DNA of 28,433 nucleotides from UBA3478 sp036782715. Its GTDB lineage: Bacteria; Bacteroidota; Bacteroidia; Flavobacteriales; Flavobacteriaceae. The position numbers were made by a program, and so were the translations under genes. The first letter of the stretch is position 1. Each line of letters starts with the position of its first letter. Positions 1-8,030 of the stretch are shown in pieces. The stretch spans positions 1 through 28,433 of the forward strand of contig DAIPYN010000021.1 in the NCBI GenBank assembly GCA_036782715.1. Reading direction: 5' to 3'. The notes under the pieces are model-generated. The model was not told the origin of the DNA and did no database searches. It saw nothing but the letters and a program-made list of their open reading frames with translations.

Positions 1-21
1 TCGTTTGTGTACATTAGAGCT

Positions 22-498
22 ATGGATTTACTATTGGTTATTCTAGGAAGTATTCTTCTTATCGTCGGTGTCATTGGGTGTTTCGTTCCCGTTTTACCTG
101 GACCGATCATTGGATACTTTGCCCTGCTTGTTTTAAAATTTACAGACGGATATGAACTCTCGAATCGCTGGCTCTGGATTTTTGGTGCCCTAGCTATAGC
201 GGTTTCTTTAATCGATAACATCATCCCTGTCTATGCAACCAAAAAGTACGGGGGTTCACGTGCCGGAGTTATTGGAACGTTCGTCGGTCTAGTGATCGGG
301 TTATTATTCTTTCCACCTTTTGGTTTTGTTTTTGGCCCTTTTCTCGGGGCCTTTGCTGCTGAGTTATACGTTCAGAAATCAGAGATTAAGTTGGCGCTTC
401 GAGCAGCTTTTGGTTCTTTGGTTGGGGTATTGGCCGGTTCAGTTTTGAAACTTGCCCTTGTGCTTTGGATGAGTTACATCTTTTACGCCGCACTCTGA
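22..498 (+). CDS. DUF456 family membrane protein
   Basis: Small integral membrane protein of 158 residues, function unknown. It is almost entirely hydrophobic, with several predicted membrane segments and the Gly/Pro-rich N-terminal stretch GCFVPVLPGPIIG that is typical of DUF456 proteins. A second Gly-rich stretch, FPPFGFVFGPFLGAF, follows in the middle. An in-frame GTG at 7 would add five residues, but the ATG at 22 starts directly at the hydrophobic segment and fits the family better. Its TGA stop shares bases with the ATG of the gluconokinase gene (TGATG), so it is probably translated together with it. The link to gluconate use is positional only; DUF456 genes occur in many contexts. Confidence 0.85.
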   Translation: MDLLLVILGSILLIVGVIGCFVPVLPGPIIGYFALLVLKFTDGYELSNRWLWIFGALAIAVSLIDNIIPVYATKKYGGSRAGVIGTFVGLVIGLLFFPPFGFVFGPFLGAFAAELYVQKSEIKLALRAAFGSLVGVLAGSVLKLALVLWMSYIFYAAL

Positions 499-971
499 TG
501 GTTTATGTACTATTTGGAGTTTCAGGCTCTGGAAAAACTACTCTGGGAAAGTCGCTCGCTGACTATTTGAAGGAACCCTTTTATGATGCAGACGATTTTC
601 ATCCGCCTTTGAATATCGAAAAGATGAAATCGGGAATCCCTCTTAATGATACTGACCGGTATCCATGGCTTCATATTCTCGGTGATGAAGTAGTGAGGAA
701 ACACCAGAATGGCAGAGCCATTCTGGCCTGTTCGGCTTTAAAAAGTGAGTATCGACAATTACTTGAAACTTATGGGACTGTTCGTTTCTATTTAATAGAA
801 GGTAGTTTTGATTTAATTTCTAGTAGATTAGAACAAAGAGAGGAGCACTTCATGCCTCATTCCTTACTAAGGAGTCAGTTTGAAGCGCTGGAGTCTCTAC
901 CCAATGATGGGGTAGTTTCAGCAGATCGCCCGCTATCAGAGCAGTTAAAACAATTGGAGAAGCTATTATGA
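498..971 (+). CDS. gntK: Gluconokinase
   Basis: Cytoplasmic kinase that phosphorylates D-gluconate with ATP to 6-phosphogluconate, feeding the pentose phosphate or Entner-Doudoroff pathway. The 157-residue protein has the Walker A motif GVSGSGKTT at residues 7-15, then the gluconokinase signatures DADDFHP, NIEKM, GIPLNDTDRYPWL and ACSALK, and a C-terminal HFMPHSLLRSQF segment, all in the family order. Length is near the usual 160-175. The reading frame is open from 465, but the ATG at 498 places the first strand right before the P-loop and overlaps the previous stop, so it is the chosen start. The last four bases (ATGA) overlap the permease gene, which supports an operon and the function. Confidence 0.93.
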   Translation: MVYVLFGVSGSGKTTLGKSLADYLKEPFYDADDFHPPLNIEKMKSGIPLNDTDRYPWLHILGDEVVRKHQNGRAILACSALKSEYRQLLETYGTVRFYLIEGSFDLISSRLEQREEHFMPHSLLRSQFEALESLPNDGVVSADRPLSEQLKQLEKLL

Positions 972-2296
972 ATATTGAACTAGCCGTTATTCTTTCGTTT
1001 ATCACCTTGTTAGTGCTAATGCTCAGGTATAAGGTTCACGCTTTTCTTTCGATTCTCATTGCTTGCCTTATTTTAGGAATAATAGGATTAGAAGATCCAA
1101 TGTCAACCTTCGATTCGATTCAGAAAGGACTTGGAGGAACTTTGGGATTCGTTGGGGTAATTGTGGGCTTAGGATCTTTTTTAGGAGCTGTTCTGCAGCA
1201 TACGGGAGGGATCGAACTCATTGCTAATCGTTTAATTCAGACTTTTGGAATTAAGCGTTCACCAATAGCGCTTCTCATTGCTGGATTAATTATATCGATT
1301 CCAGTCTTTTTTGATGTTGCATTCATTTTACTTATCCCTTTAATTAAACACTTGTCGAATCAAAACAAGGGAACGCTCCTGCGTTTTGCATTGCCCTTTT
1401 TAATTGGAATATCCATAGCACATGCCTTTATTCCGCCCACTCCGGGCCCAGTTGCTGTTGCTGATTTGTTACAGGTTCCTGTAGGGGCGGTTATTTTTTG
1501 GGGCATTCTGATAGCGGTTCCAACGGCCCTGATTACGTTTTCTATCGCCAATCGATTTCTAGTTTTTCAAAGCGCTTTCGAACTGAGCCAAGTTTCTATT
1601 CAGCCGAATCAAGAAACAAGTCAGAAACCATCTCCTAATGCTTGGGCAGTGTTTCTGGTCATTTTTCTACCATTATTTCTTATGATTCTTGGAGCTTTTT
1701 CAGAGGCGTTGTTTGGTTCAGGTACGATAGCTCGAATCGCTGATGGTTTAGGACATCCTTTTATCGCGCTTACTTTAGCAAACATTCTTGCTTATCCATT
1801 GCTAGCTAAACCCGGCGGGTTTTCAAAAACAGAAGTCAACGAATTCTCTTCAGCATCTTTAAAACCGGTCGGTATAATTTTGTTAGTAACAGGAATTGGT
1901 GGAGCTTTCAAACAATTATTGGTTGACACTGGAGTTGGAGCAAGTCTGGCAGAACAGGTAAGCTCCTATGGGTTTTCTGTAGTGATTCTTGCCTTTGTTT
2001 TAGCAGCCATTGTTCGTTTATTACAAGGATCAACCACGGTAGCGATGATTACTTCTGCAGGCTTGATTGCTCCAATGGTCACTGTGAGTAGTCCCATAGA
2101 AGGAGCAATGATTGTTCTTGCGGTTGCCTCAGGATCACTTATTTTTTCACACTTTAACGATAGTGGCTTTTGGTTAGTGAGCCGCTATTTGAATTTGACA
2201 GAGAAAGAAACGGTAAGGTCTTGGTCGCTGATGACATTTACCCTCTCTTTGATCAGTTTTGGTTTGATCCTTATTCTTTGGCAGCTATTCGTTTAA
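968..2296 (+). CDS. gntP: Gluconate:H+ symporter, GntP family
   Basis: Inner-membrane permease that imports gluconate or a related sugar acid with protons. The 442-residue product is hydrophobic throughout, with about a dozen membrane segments, and carries GntP-family motifs: HAFIPPTPGPVAVA in the first half, LLQGSTTVAMITSAG and SHFNDSGFWLVSRY in the second. Length matches the family (about 440-450). The start overlaps gntK by ATGA, so uptake and phosphorylation are coupled in one transcript. The substrate is inferred from the adjacent gluconokinase; GntP relatives also carry other sugar acids. No GntR-type regulator lies in the window. The TAA stop overlaps the stop of the convergent DUF4440 gene. 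Confidence 0.92.
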   Translation: MNIELAVILSFITLLVLMLRYKVHAFLSILIACLILGIIGLEDPMSTFDSIQKGLGGTLGFVGVIVGLGSFLGAVLQHTGGIELIANRLIQTFGIKRSPIALLIAGLIISIPVFFDVAFILLIPLIKHLSNQNKGTLLRFALPFLIGISIAHAFIPPTPGPVAVADLLQVPVGAVIFWGILIAVPTALITFSIANRFLVFQSAFELSQVSIQPNQETSQKPSPNAWAVFLVIFLPLFLMILGAFSEALFGSGTIARIADGLGHPFIALTLANILAYPLLAKPGGFSKTEVNEFSSASLKPVGIILLVTGIGGAFKQLLVDTGVGASLAEQVSSYGFSVVILAFVLAAIVRLLQGSTTVAMITSAGLIAPMVTVSSPIEGAMIVLAVASGSLIFSHFNDSGFWLVSRYLNLTEKETVRSWSLMTFTLSLISFGLILILWQLFV

Positions 2297-2727
2297 GAAG
2301 AATGATCGCTTACAATAACCCATTTGCCTTTAATCTTTCTGAGTAGGAGTGTAAAGTGTCCCGTTGGCGTATCGGTCTCGCGAATTAAAGTAAACCTGCC
2401 GATGACTTGTAAGGTTTTGCGGTCCCATTGTCGCATCTCGATAATATCAAATTTTAAGGTACCCATAGCCTCTTTGGTCGGATATCCCTTTTGATATCCC
2501 TTCAGAGTATTTTCGTAGCCATAAGTTGGCCCTCTACTACCGACAAATACTAATCGCTCATCTTCCCAATATCCATTCATGAAACTGCTTAAGTCTCCAG
2601 CATTCCATGCCGCAATTTGCTTATCGAAAATGCCTTGTACCTGTTCTCTAGTTTTACTATCGGCGGGTTTTTGAGCTAGTATTGAGGTGGTTAGTAATAG
2701 GGTAAAGATGGCGAGTAGTTGTTTCAT
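2293..2727 (-). CDS. Secreted DUF4440 / SnoaL-like protein
   Basis: Protein of 144 residues with a signal peptide (about residues 1-18, ending SILAQ) followed by an NTF2-like cone domain of the DUF4440/SnoaL type. Seen in sequence: the helix QIAAWNAGDLSSFMNGYW, the GPTYGYENTLKGYQKGYP segment, and the C-terminal strands RFTLIRE and GHFTLLLRKIKGKWVIVSDHSS, which are the typical order of that fold. Such domains bind small molecules or act as simple enzymes, but no specific activity can be assigned here. It lies 2 bases after the DUF488 gene on the same strand and is probably the last gene of that small operon. Confidence 0.85.
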   Translation of the reverse strand: MKQLLAIFTLLLTTSILAQKPADSKTREQVQGIFDKQIAAWNAGDLSSFMNGYWEDERLVFVGSRGPTYGYENTLKGYQKGYPTKEAMGTLKFDIIEMRQWDRKTLQVIGRFTLIRETDTPTGHFTLLLRKIKGKWVIVSDHSS

Positions 2728-2729
2728 AA

Positions 2730-3260
2730 TTAGAACAGTTTATTACCGAACAAGTCGGTAGTGTTTTTCCCCTTAGTGATTTCAAGCATCACTTCAGTTT
2801 GTGTTTTTAAATTTTGGTGATCAAGGATGTGATCTAGATCAATCTCTTTATTTTGAAGAACCTCTCCGATCAATTTTGATCGATGGCAAGTATGAGGCTC
2901 AACCTCTCCGCACATTAGCGCTACATTAAAGCCTTTTTGTTGCGCGTTTAAGAGGCGGTTGATGCCCTTGATAAATTCAGGATGAGATTTCGCTTTTGGA
3001 TAGCTTAGTTTGCCTGAATCATTATAGCAGTTAGAATCTTTGGGTATTCCTCCAATCATGTCTCCGATATAAACATAGCCGATTCCTTTTTGTTTCAAGA
3101 AGGCCTCGATAGGCTCACGACAGAAATCGGGATTCCATTTTGAGTAAGGGTTTGATCGCACATCTGCTATGTGGTCAATTTGGTAGGAATTCAGAAGTCT
3201 TAAGAATTCGTCAGGACTCCTTAAACCATATCCGATACTATAGAGTTTGCCAGTTTTCAC
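2730..3260 (-). CDS. DUF488 domain protein
   Basis: Cytoplasmic protein of 176 residues belonging to DUF488, a family of unknown molecular function. Family features visible: N-terminal SIGYGLRSPDEFLRLL, the DVRSNPYSKWNPDF segment, and the conserved CGEVEPHTCHR near residue 120, whose Cys and His residues may bind a metal or act in catalysis. The start is a GTG that overlaps the stop of the upstream membrane-protein gene (GTGA); no nearby ATG preserves the IGYG strand. The overlap and the 2-base gap to the DUF4440 gene suggest a three-gene operon. Function remains unknown. Confidence 0.88.
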   Translation of the reverse strand: MKTGKLYSIGYGLRSPDEFLRLLNSYQIDHIADVRSNPYSKWNPDFCREPIEAFLKQKGIGYVYIGDMIGGIPKDSNCYNDSGKLSYPKAKSHPEFIKGINRLLNAQQKGFNVALMCGEVEPHTCHRSKLIGEVLQNKEIDLDHILDHQNLKTQTEVMLEITKGKNTTDLFGNKLF

Positions 3261-3526
3261 GAGAAGCTTCGAATCATTAAAGCAATTTTATCAAACAGTT
3301 CGGCTACACCTAGTGCCGTCCAAAGAATAAACCCTCCGAGAATAATAAGATGCCATGTTCTGATTGGTTTTACAAACCTTTCAGAAAATACCGGATAAAA
3401 GGGTAAGGATAATAGAATCACGAAAACTCCATAAAAAGGGTCATTACCCCATAATGAATTGATCAATCCTATAAGAGAAAACAGTATTGCTAAGAGGTAG
3501 CGAATTACTTGAACAAAAATTGCCAT
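3257..3526 (-). CDS. Small membrane protein, unknown function
   Basis: Protein of 89 residues with three likely membrane segments (about residues 5-22, 29-46 and 60-77) separated by short charged loops such as SERFVKPIRTWH. I do not recognise the family. Its ATG at 3526 is only 31 bases from the divergent M24 peptidase start, so the two promoters must share a very short region. Its stop overlaps the GTG of the DUF488 gene. Coding is supported by this coupling and by codon use like its neighbours. Confidence 0.65.
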   Translation of the reverse strand: MAIFVQVIRYLLAILFSLIGLINSLWGNDPFYGVFVILLSLPFYPVFSERFVKPIRTWHLIILGGFILWTALGVAELFDKIALMIRSFS

Positions 3527-3557
3527 ATCTTAAGGTGAAATTATAGAATAGTAAGGT

Positions 3558-4883
3558 ATGAAATTCATTGCATCTTTTCTTTTGACTTTAGTTGTGAGTC
3601 TCGTCTCAGCTCAAGATTATGGCTCCATTTTACCCATGAAAGAACGAGCACGAGTAATCAATGAATTACTCGAAGATAAGATTGAAAATTACCTCCCAGA
3701 GATGATGCGTACTGCAGATATCGATATGTGGATAGTAGTTTCAAGAGAGTATAATGAAGACCCAATTATAAAAACCATGCTTCCAGCTGAGTGGTTGGCT
3801 GCTAGACGTCGTACCATTTTGGTTTTTTACGACAATGGAAAAGAGGTAGAAACCCTTGCCGTGGCCCGTTACAATGTGGGATCTTCTTTTAAGAGTGCAT
3901 GGGATAAAGAAAAACAACCAGATCAATGGGCGCGGCTTAGTGAAATTGTAGCCGAGCGAAACCCTAGAAGAATAGGAATTAATCAGTCTGAACATTTCGG
4001 ATTAACCGACGGTATTGTGGCTACAGACAAGGCGGCATTAGAAAAAGCCTTAGGAAAACGCTTTGCGAGTCGAATCGTTTCGGCAGAACCACTTGCTCTA
4101 TCTTGGTTAGAGACCCGAACAGATAAAGAAATGGCGATTTACCCGCACATTGTAAGAATTAGCCACAATATTATTAAGGAAGCTTTTTCAGAAAAGGTGA
4201 TTACCCCAGGGGTTACAACTACAGAAGATGTGGTTTGGTGGATGCGAGATAAAGTGAGAGAACTTGGGTTGCAAACCTGGTTTCATCCGACGGTGGATAT
4301 TCAAAGAGCTGACCCAGAAAGGTTTGATCACCTAAGAACGTTTTCGAAGCGACCAGATACTCAAGTAATTCAGCCAGGAGATTTACTTCATTGCGATTTC
4401 GGAATCACTTATTTGCGATTAAATACCGATCAACAGCAACATGCCTACGTGCTTCGTCCGGGTGAATTAGAGGCCCCAGAGTTTTTATCTTCGGCATTAG
4501 CTACAGGAAATCGTTTACAAGATATTTTCACAGGAAATTTCAAGTTGAAACGCACGGGCAATGAGGTCCTTTCGATGAGCCGAGCTTCAGCCATCAGTGA
4601 GGGTATTACCCCTTCTATTTACACACATCCTATAGGTTATCACGGTCATGCTGCTGGGACCACTCTAGGCATGTGGGATTCTCAAGGCGGCGTGCCGTAC
4701 ACCGGAGATTACCCATTACATGCGAATACCGCCTATTCGATTGAATTAAATGCTTCGGTAACCATAGAGGAGTGGGGCAAGGATGTGCGAATTATGCTCG
4801 AAGAAGAAGCCTTTTTTGACGGGGAATCAGTAAGATATATTGATGGGCGCCAAACTCGCCTAATTTTAGTAAATCAGCCTTGA
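3558..4883 (+). CDS. Secreted M24 family metallopeptidase (Xaa-Pro aminopeptidase-like)
   Basis: Exported peptidase with the creatinase/aminopeptidase P fold. A signal peptide covers about residues 1-18 (cleavage after SLVSA). Residues 28-185 form a creatinase-like N domain, and 190-430 the pita-bread catalytic domain. The dimetal ligands can be read off: D280 (in CDFG), D291 eleven residues later, a His in the HPIGYHGH segment (357-364), E396 in YSIELN and a Glu in the LEEE stretch near 415. All five positions are present, so it should be an active metalloenzyme cleaving peptides, probably Xaa-Pro bonds, in the periplasm. Substrate preference is inferred. It stands alone on this strand; its 3' end overlaps the convergent ctlX by 10 bases. 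Confidence 0.88.
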   Translation: MKFIASFLLTLVVSLVSAQDYGSILPMKERARVINELLEDKIENYLPEMMRTADIDMWIVVSREYNEDPIIKTMLPAEWLAARRRTILVFYDNGKEVETLAVARYNVGSSFKSAWDKEKQPDQWARLSEIVAERNPRRIGINQSEHFGLTDGIVATDKAALEKALGKRFASRIVSAEPLALSWLETRTDKEMAIYPHIVRISHNIIKEAFSEKVITPGVTTTEDVVWWMRDKVRELGLQTWFHPTVDIQRADPERFDHLRTFSKRPDTQVIQPGDLLHCDFGITYLRLNTDQQQHAYVLRPGELEAPEFLSSALATGNRLQDIFTGNFKLKRTGNEVLSMSRASAISEGITPSIYTHPIGYHGHAAGTTLGMWDSQGGVPYTGDYPLHANTAYSIELNASVTIEEWGKDVRIMLEEEAFFDGESVRYIDGRQTRLILVNQP

Positions 4884-5800
4884 GGTAGAAAAACCTCAGC
4901 CATCATACATCGAGCGCTACCACCTCCGCAAGTTTCGATAATATCTAACTTTGGGTGAATAATAGGACCGAAACTTTCAAGGATCTTAATCTGATCAGGC
5001 TGTAGCGAACGATAAGCACGATCACTCATCACTAGCGCTGGGCCATTCTTTGCTTTTACCTGTAGCATGTTACCTGCAAACTCGTGCATTTGCTTTTCGG
5101 TAATAGCTATGATCGTTTTACCATTTGATTTTAATTGTTCCTTGACCGCTTTACGTTCTTTTTTGTCGTCTATACTGTCTAGACAAATAACCGCAAATTG
5201 ATCTGCCACGCACATCATGACATTGGTATGATAAATAGGCAAGCGCTTATTGTCAGTACTTTGATAAGCACCAAAAATGACAGGTGTGTATTCAAAGTCT
5301 TCGCAAAACTCAATGAGTAATTCTTCATCTGCACGATCTGAAAGCGCGCAATAGGCAATGCCATTTTCACGGTCAAGAATTAAACTACCGGTACCCTCTA
5401 GAAAAACCTCCTCTTCTTCGGCAGAACTATAGTCGATGACCTCACTAATTTCGAAACCATTTTCTTCTAGCACATCTAGTATATCTTCACGACGTTCTCT
5501 TCGTCTATTCTCAGCAAACATCGGATAGAGGCCTACTTTTCCGTCTTCATGCATCGATATCCAATTATTTGGAAACAGTGCATCTGGGGTGTCATTTTCT
5601 TTGATGTCTTCTACGACAATCACATTCACGCCATTCGCTCTTAAAAGAGCAACGAACTCATCAAATTCTCTTTGAGCAGCTCCAACCACCATACGTGGGT
5701 CTAGCTGTGTTTCACTCTGAAAATAATTGTTCACCGCCGTTTCTTCATTCATTCTGAAACTTGCTGGGCGAATCATTAAGATATTAGAAGTGTATTGCAT
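4874..5800 (-). CDS. ctlX: CtlX-type citrulline/arginine deiminase-superfamily hydrolase
   Basis: Cytoplasmic enzyme of 308 residues with the arginine deiminase/amidinotransferase fold, matching CtlX, which is linked to citrulline use. Visible motifs: residues 72-80 around PDALFPNNW, E135 in FLEGTGSLILDR, H191 in YHTNVMM, and C298 in CGGGSARCMMAE, giving a complete Asp/Glu-His-Cys set. These enzymes attack a guanidino or ureido carbon through a thiol adduct. The real substrate is not proven; arginine, citrulline or a methylated arginine are all possible. The gene begins 4 bases after the amidinotransferase-like gene, so the two paralogues are co-transcribed. The 3' end overlaps the M24 gene. 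Confidence 0.85.
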   Translation of the reverse strand: MQYTSNILMIRPASFRMNEETAVNNYFQSETQLDPRMVVGAAQREFDEFVALLRANGVNVIVVEDIKENDTPDALFPNNWISMHEDGKVGLYPMFAENRRRERREDILDVLEENGFEISEVIDYSSAEEEEVFLEGTGSLILDRENGIAYCALSDRADEELLIEFCEDFEYTPVIFGAYQSTDNKRLPIYHTNVMMCVADQFAVICLDSIDDKKERKAVKEQLKSNGKTIIAITEKQMHEFAGNMLQVKAKNGPALVMSDRAYRSLQPDQIKILESFGPIIHPKLDIIETCGGGSARCMMAEVFLPQG

Positions 5801-5804
5801 AAAA

Positions 5805-6722
5805 TTAGTAGTGACGTATCAGTGGTAAGGTACTGCAACGAAGAAGCCCTTCTTGTTTGGCGATTTCTCCGTAGGGGATGGCTTCAACCCGAATACCTTT
5901 ATCACCTAGCCAATGGTTTAATCGATTAAATCGAACATCAGAGATTACTAGATCAGGAGCCACTGAAAAAATATTACTATTCATAGCATACATCTCTTCT
6001 GCACTGATTTCAAAAACGTTCTCCTTTTCGAAATAATGGATAAGCCATTCGGCGTCTTGCTCATGAAGAAAGCCGTTTTTATGAATGATCGCATATTTTT
6101 CACCAACCGGTTGAAAACAACAATCTAAATGTAAGGCATTGGTGTAAGGGTCTGTGTTTGATTTTTTAAGCTCAAAAGCTTTTACCTCTCGCTCATTAAA
6201 AGTTGCACTAAGCCAGTCTACGGCTGCCTTATTCGTTCTAGCGGTAATGTATTTTCGGTAATCCTCTTGAAGGTAGGTGCCTACAAATAGAAACTCCTTG
6301 TGAGGCATCACATCCCCTCCTTCAACATGAACCTCTTCTGGGGGGCTCAGAATTTTTGTAGGATCGAATAAATCGAGAATTGGTTTTACTGCTCCAAGTT
6401 CGTCTTCGCGGTCAGGAAGAATATTCGAATACACAAAGGTGTCATCGACTACAAAACCAATATCTCGTGAAAATATTTGATTGTAATTCTCAATAAGCTC
6501 GGGACGATATACTTCGACCCCTAGTGACTTTAATCTCTCTGCAAGCCCTTCAATCTCACGAATCATATCCTTCTCTGTAGGATAAGTACCAGCTTTTAAG
6601 TGCTCAATCGATTTAGGATCATAAGCTTCATCAATAGACGGAGTAGAGCCGTTACTTGTCGCTCTACCAACAATTACTGCCTTCAAAGGGGCGGTCTCAT
6701 CTTTGATACAAAATGATTTCAT
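5805..6722 (-). CDS. Amidinotransferase-like protein (arginine deiminase superfamily)
   Basis: Cytoplasmic enzyme of 305 residues, related to glycine/inosamine amidinotransferases and dimethylarginine hydrolases. Motifs seen: R86-D87 in SRDIGF, EGGD at 134-137, H198 in NALHLDCCF, and the nucleophile C296 in GLLRCSTLPL. Together they form the Cys-His-acid centre. HLD before the Cys pair resembles amidinotransferases more than deiminases, but transferase and hydrolase activity cannot be told apart by eye. The frame is open to a TTG at 6740; the ATG at 6722 is chosen because it begins at the conserved strand, with a TACCTTTG box 20 bases upstream. It is the first gene of a pair with ctlX. Confidence 0.85.
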   Translation of the reverse strand: MKSFCIKDETAPLKAVIVGRATSNGSTPSIDEAYDPKSIEHLKAGTYPTEKDMIREIEGLAERLKSLGVEVYRPELIENYNQIFSRDIGFVVDDTFVYSNILPDREDELGAVKPILDLFDPTKILSPPEEVHVEGGDVMPHKEFLFVGTYLQEDYRKYITARTNKAAVDWLSATFNEREVKAFELKKSNTDPYTNALHLDCCFQPVGEKYAIIHKNGFLHEQDAEWLIHYFEKENVFEISAEEMYAMNSNIFSVAPDLVISDVRFNRLNHWLGDKGIRVEAIPYGEIAKQEGLLRCSTLPLIRHY

Positions 6723-6731
6723 AAATCTGAT

Positions 6732-6783
6732 AATTTGCAACGCAAAGGTAAGGCTCTAAAATAAGATGGCTTCGCTGCAAATT
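6732..6783. repeat. Imperfect inverted repeat in divergent promoter region
   Basis: AATTTGCAACG (6732-6742) and CGCTGCAAATT (6773-6783) are reverse complements at 10 of 11 positions, including eight consecutive outer bases. They bracket the -7 box and lie between the divergent amidinotransferase and sterol-desaturase genes. This could be a two-site operator; the wide 30-base spacing makes a chance match possible. Confidence 0.35.
6743..6750 (-). promoter_or_regulatory. Bacteroidota-type -7 box (TACCTTTG) before the amidinotransferase gene
   Basis: Read on the minus strand, TACCTTTG is a perfect match to the TAnnTTTG -7 element of Bacteroidota sigma-ABfr promoters, 20 bases upstream of the ATG at 6722. 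No clear TTG -33 element lies at the usual spacing, so the call rests on the box and its position. Confidence 0.45.
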
Positions 6784-6800
6784 TTAGTATTTTTAAGGCA

Positions 6801-8030
6801 ATGAATGCATATGCTAACGCCTTATTGTATGCGATACCTGCCTTTGTAGTCTTGGTTTTAGTTGAGATCGCTTATGGACACTTTGTTAAGGATCAGAAGT
6901 ATCGTTTTTTTGATACTCTCAGTAGCCTTAGTAGTGGAGTGACCAATGTACTAAAGGATAGCCTTGGGTTAGCCTTGGTGCTCATTAGTTATCCTTTTTT
7001 AGTCAGCCAACTGGCACTAACACAAACCCCAACTGGGTGGCCTACTTGGGTGATTGCTTTTATTGCCATTGATTTTGCTGGCTACTGGAATCATCGCCTT
7101 AGCCATCATGTCAATCTTTTTTGGAACTCCCACGTGATTCACCATTCGAGTGAAGAATTCAATTTGGCGTGTGCCTTAAGACAATCGATCTCGAATCTGA
7201 TAGGCTACACGGCAATCCTTTTACTTCCTGCCGCGCTTTTAGGAGTGCCTTATCAAATCATCGCTGTACTGGCTCCTCTACATTTATTCGGTCAGTTTTG
7301 GTATCACACCCAGCATATCGGAAAGTTGGGTTGGTTAGAGTATATTTTGGTCACCCCTTCACAACATCGGGTACACCATGCAATTAACAAGGAGTATATT
7401 GATAAAAACCTGGGACAAATCTTTTCGGTTTGGGACCGACTTTTTGGGACCTTTCAAGAAGAATTAGATGAAGTTCCTCCGAGATATGGGGTACTCAAAC
7501 CTGCGCTTACTTATAACCCACTTTGGATCAATTTTCAGCACCTATATAACCTGGCCTTCGATGCTTGGCATGCAAAATCCTGGATTGATAAGATGAGAAT
7601 CTGGTTCATGCCTACTGGGTGGAGACCTGCTGATGTCGCTGCCCGCTTCGAGCGTTCGATTATTGAAGATGTTTATACCTATCAGAAGTATCATCCGAAA
7701 GAAACAAGTAGTAGAAAGATTATTGTCTTTTTTCAGTTTTTATTGGCCATCGGATTACTGCTCTATTTCTTCTCGCAATTTTCGAAGATGCAAACAGATA
7801 CTCAGTTACTCACAGGAGGTCTTATTTTTCTTATGGTGACGGGATACAGTTCGCTGATGGACGGTTCAAAATGGGCCTTGTTTTTTGAAGGGGTTAGACT
7901 GGTCTATTTAATGATGTTATATTTTTTGGTTCCGACATTTTTTAGTGATTTAGCCCTGCCTTTTTCGTTCTTAATTGGAGTGAGTTCTTTGTCGGCAATT
8001 GCTACTAAAGTTTCTTTATCCAATGAATAA
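6801..8030 (+). CDS. Sterol desaturase / fatty acid hydroxylase family protein, with C-terminal membrane extension
   Basis: Membrane di-iron oxygenase-like protein of 409 residues. The family His boxes are present: HRLSHH (98-103), HVIHH (111-115), an intermediate YHTQH near residue 175, and QHRVHH near 196, with hydrophobic segments around them. The core ends near residue 270. About 120 further residues contain roughly four extra membrane segments, which the usual family member lacks. The substrate (a hydroxylated lipid, hopanoid, sterol or carotenoid) cannot be told from sequence. The stop overlaps the start of the DASS transporter by 8 bases, suggesting translational coupling. A second, shorter family member lies 1.6 kb downstream on the other strand. 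Confidence 0.87.
   Translation: MNAYANALLYAIPAFVVLVLVEIAYGHFVKDQKYRFFDTLSSLSSGVTNVLKDSLGLALVLISYPFLVSQLALTQTPTGWPTWVIAFIAIDFAGYWNHRLSHHVNLFWNSHVIHHSSEEFNLACALRQSISNLIGYTAILLLPAALLGVPYQIIAVLAPLHLFGQFWYHTQHIGKLGWLEYILVTPSQHRVHHAINKEYIDKNLGQIFSVWDRLFGTFQEELDEVPPRYGVLKPALTYNPLWINFQHLYNLAFDAWHAKSWIDKMRIWFMPTGWRPADVAARFERSIIEDVYTYQKYHPKETSSRKIIVFFQFLLAIGLLLYFFSQFSKMQTDTQLLTGGLIFLMVTGYSSLMDGSKWALFFEGVRLVYLMMLYFLVPTFFSDLALPFSFLIGVSSLSAIATKVSLSNE

Noticed and set aside
7..21. In-frame GTG start for the DUF456 protein
   Set aside because: It adds five polar residues before the hydrophobic N-terminus; the ATG at 22 fits the family better.
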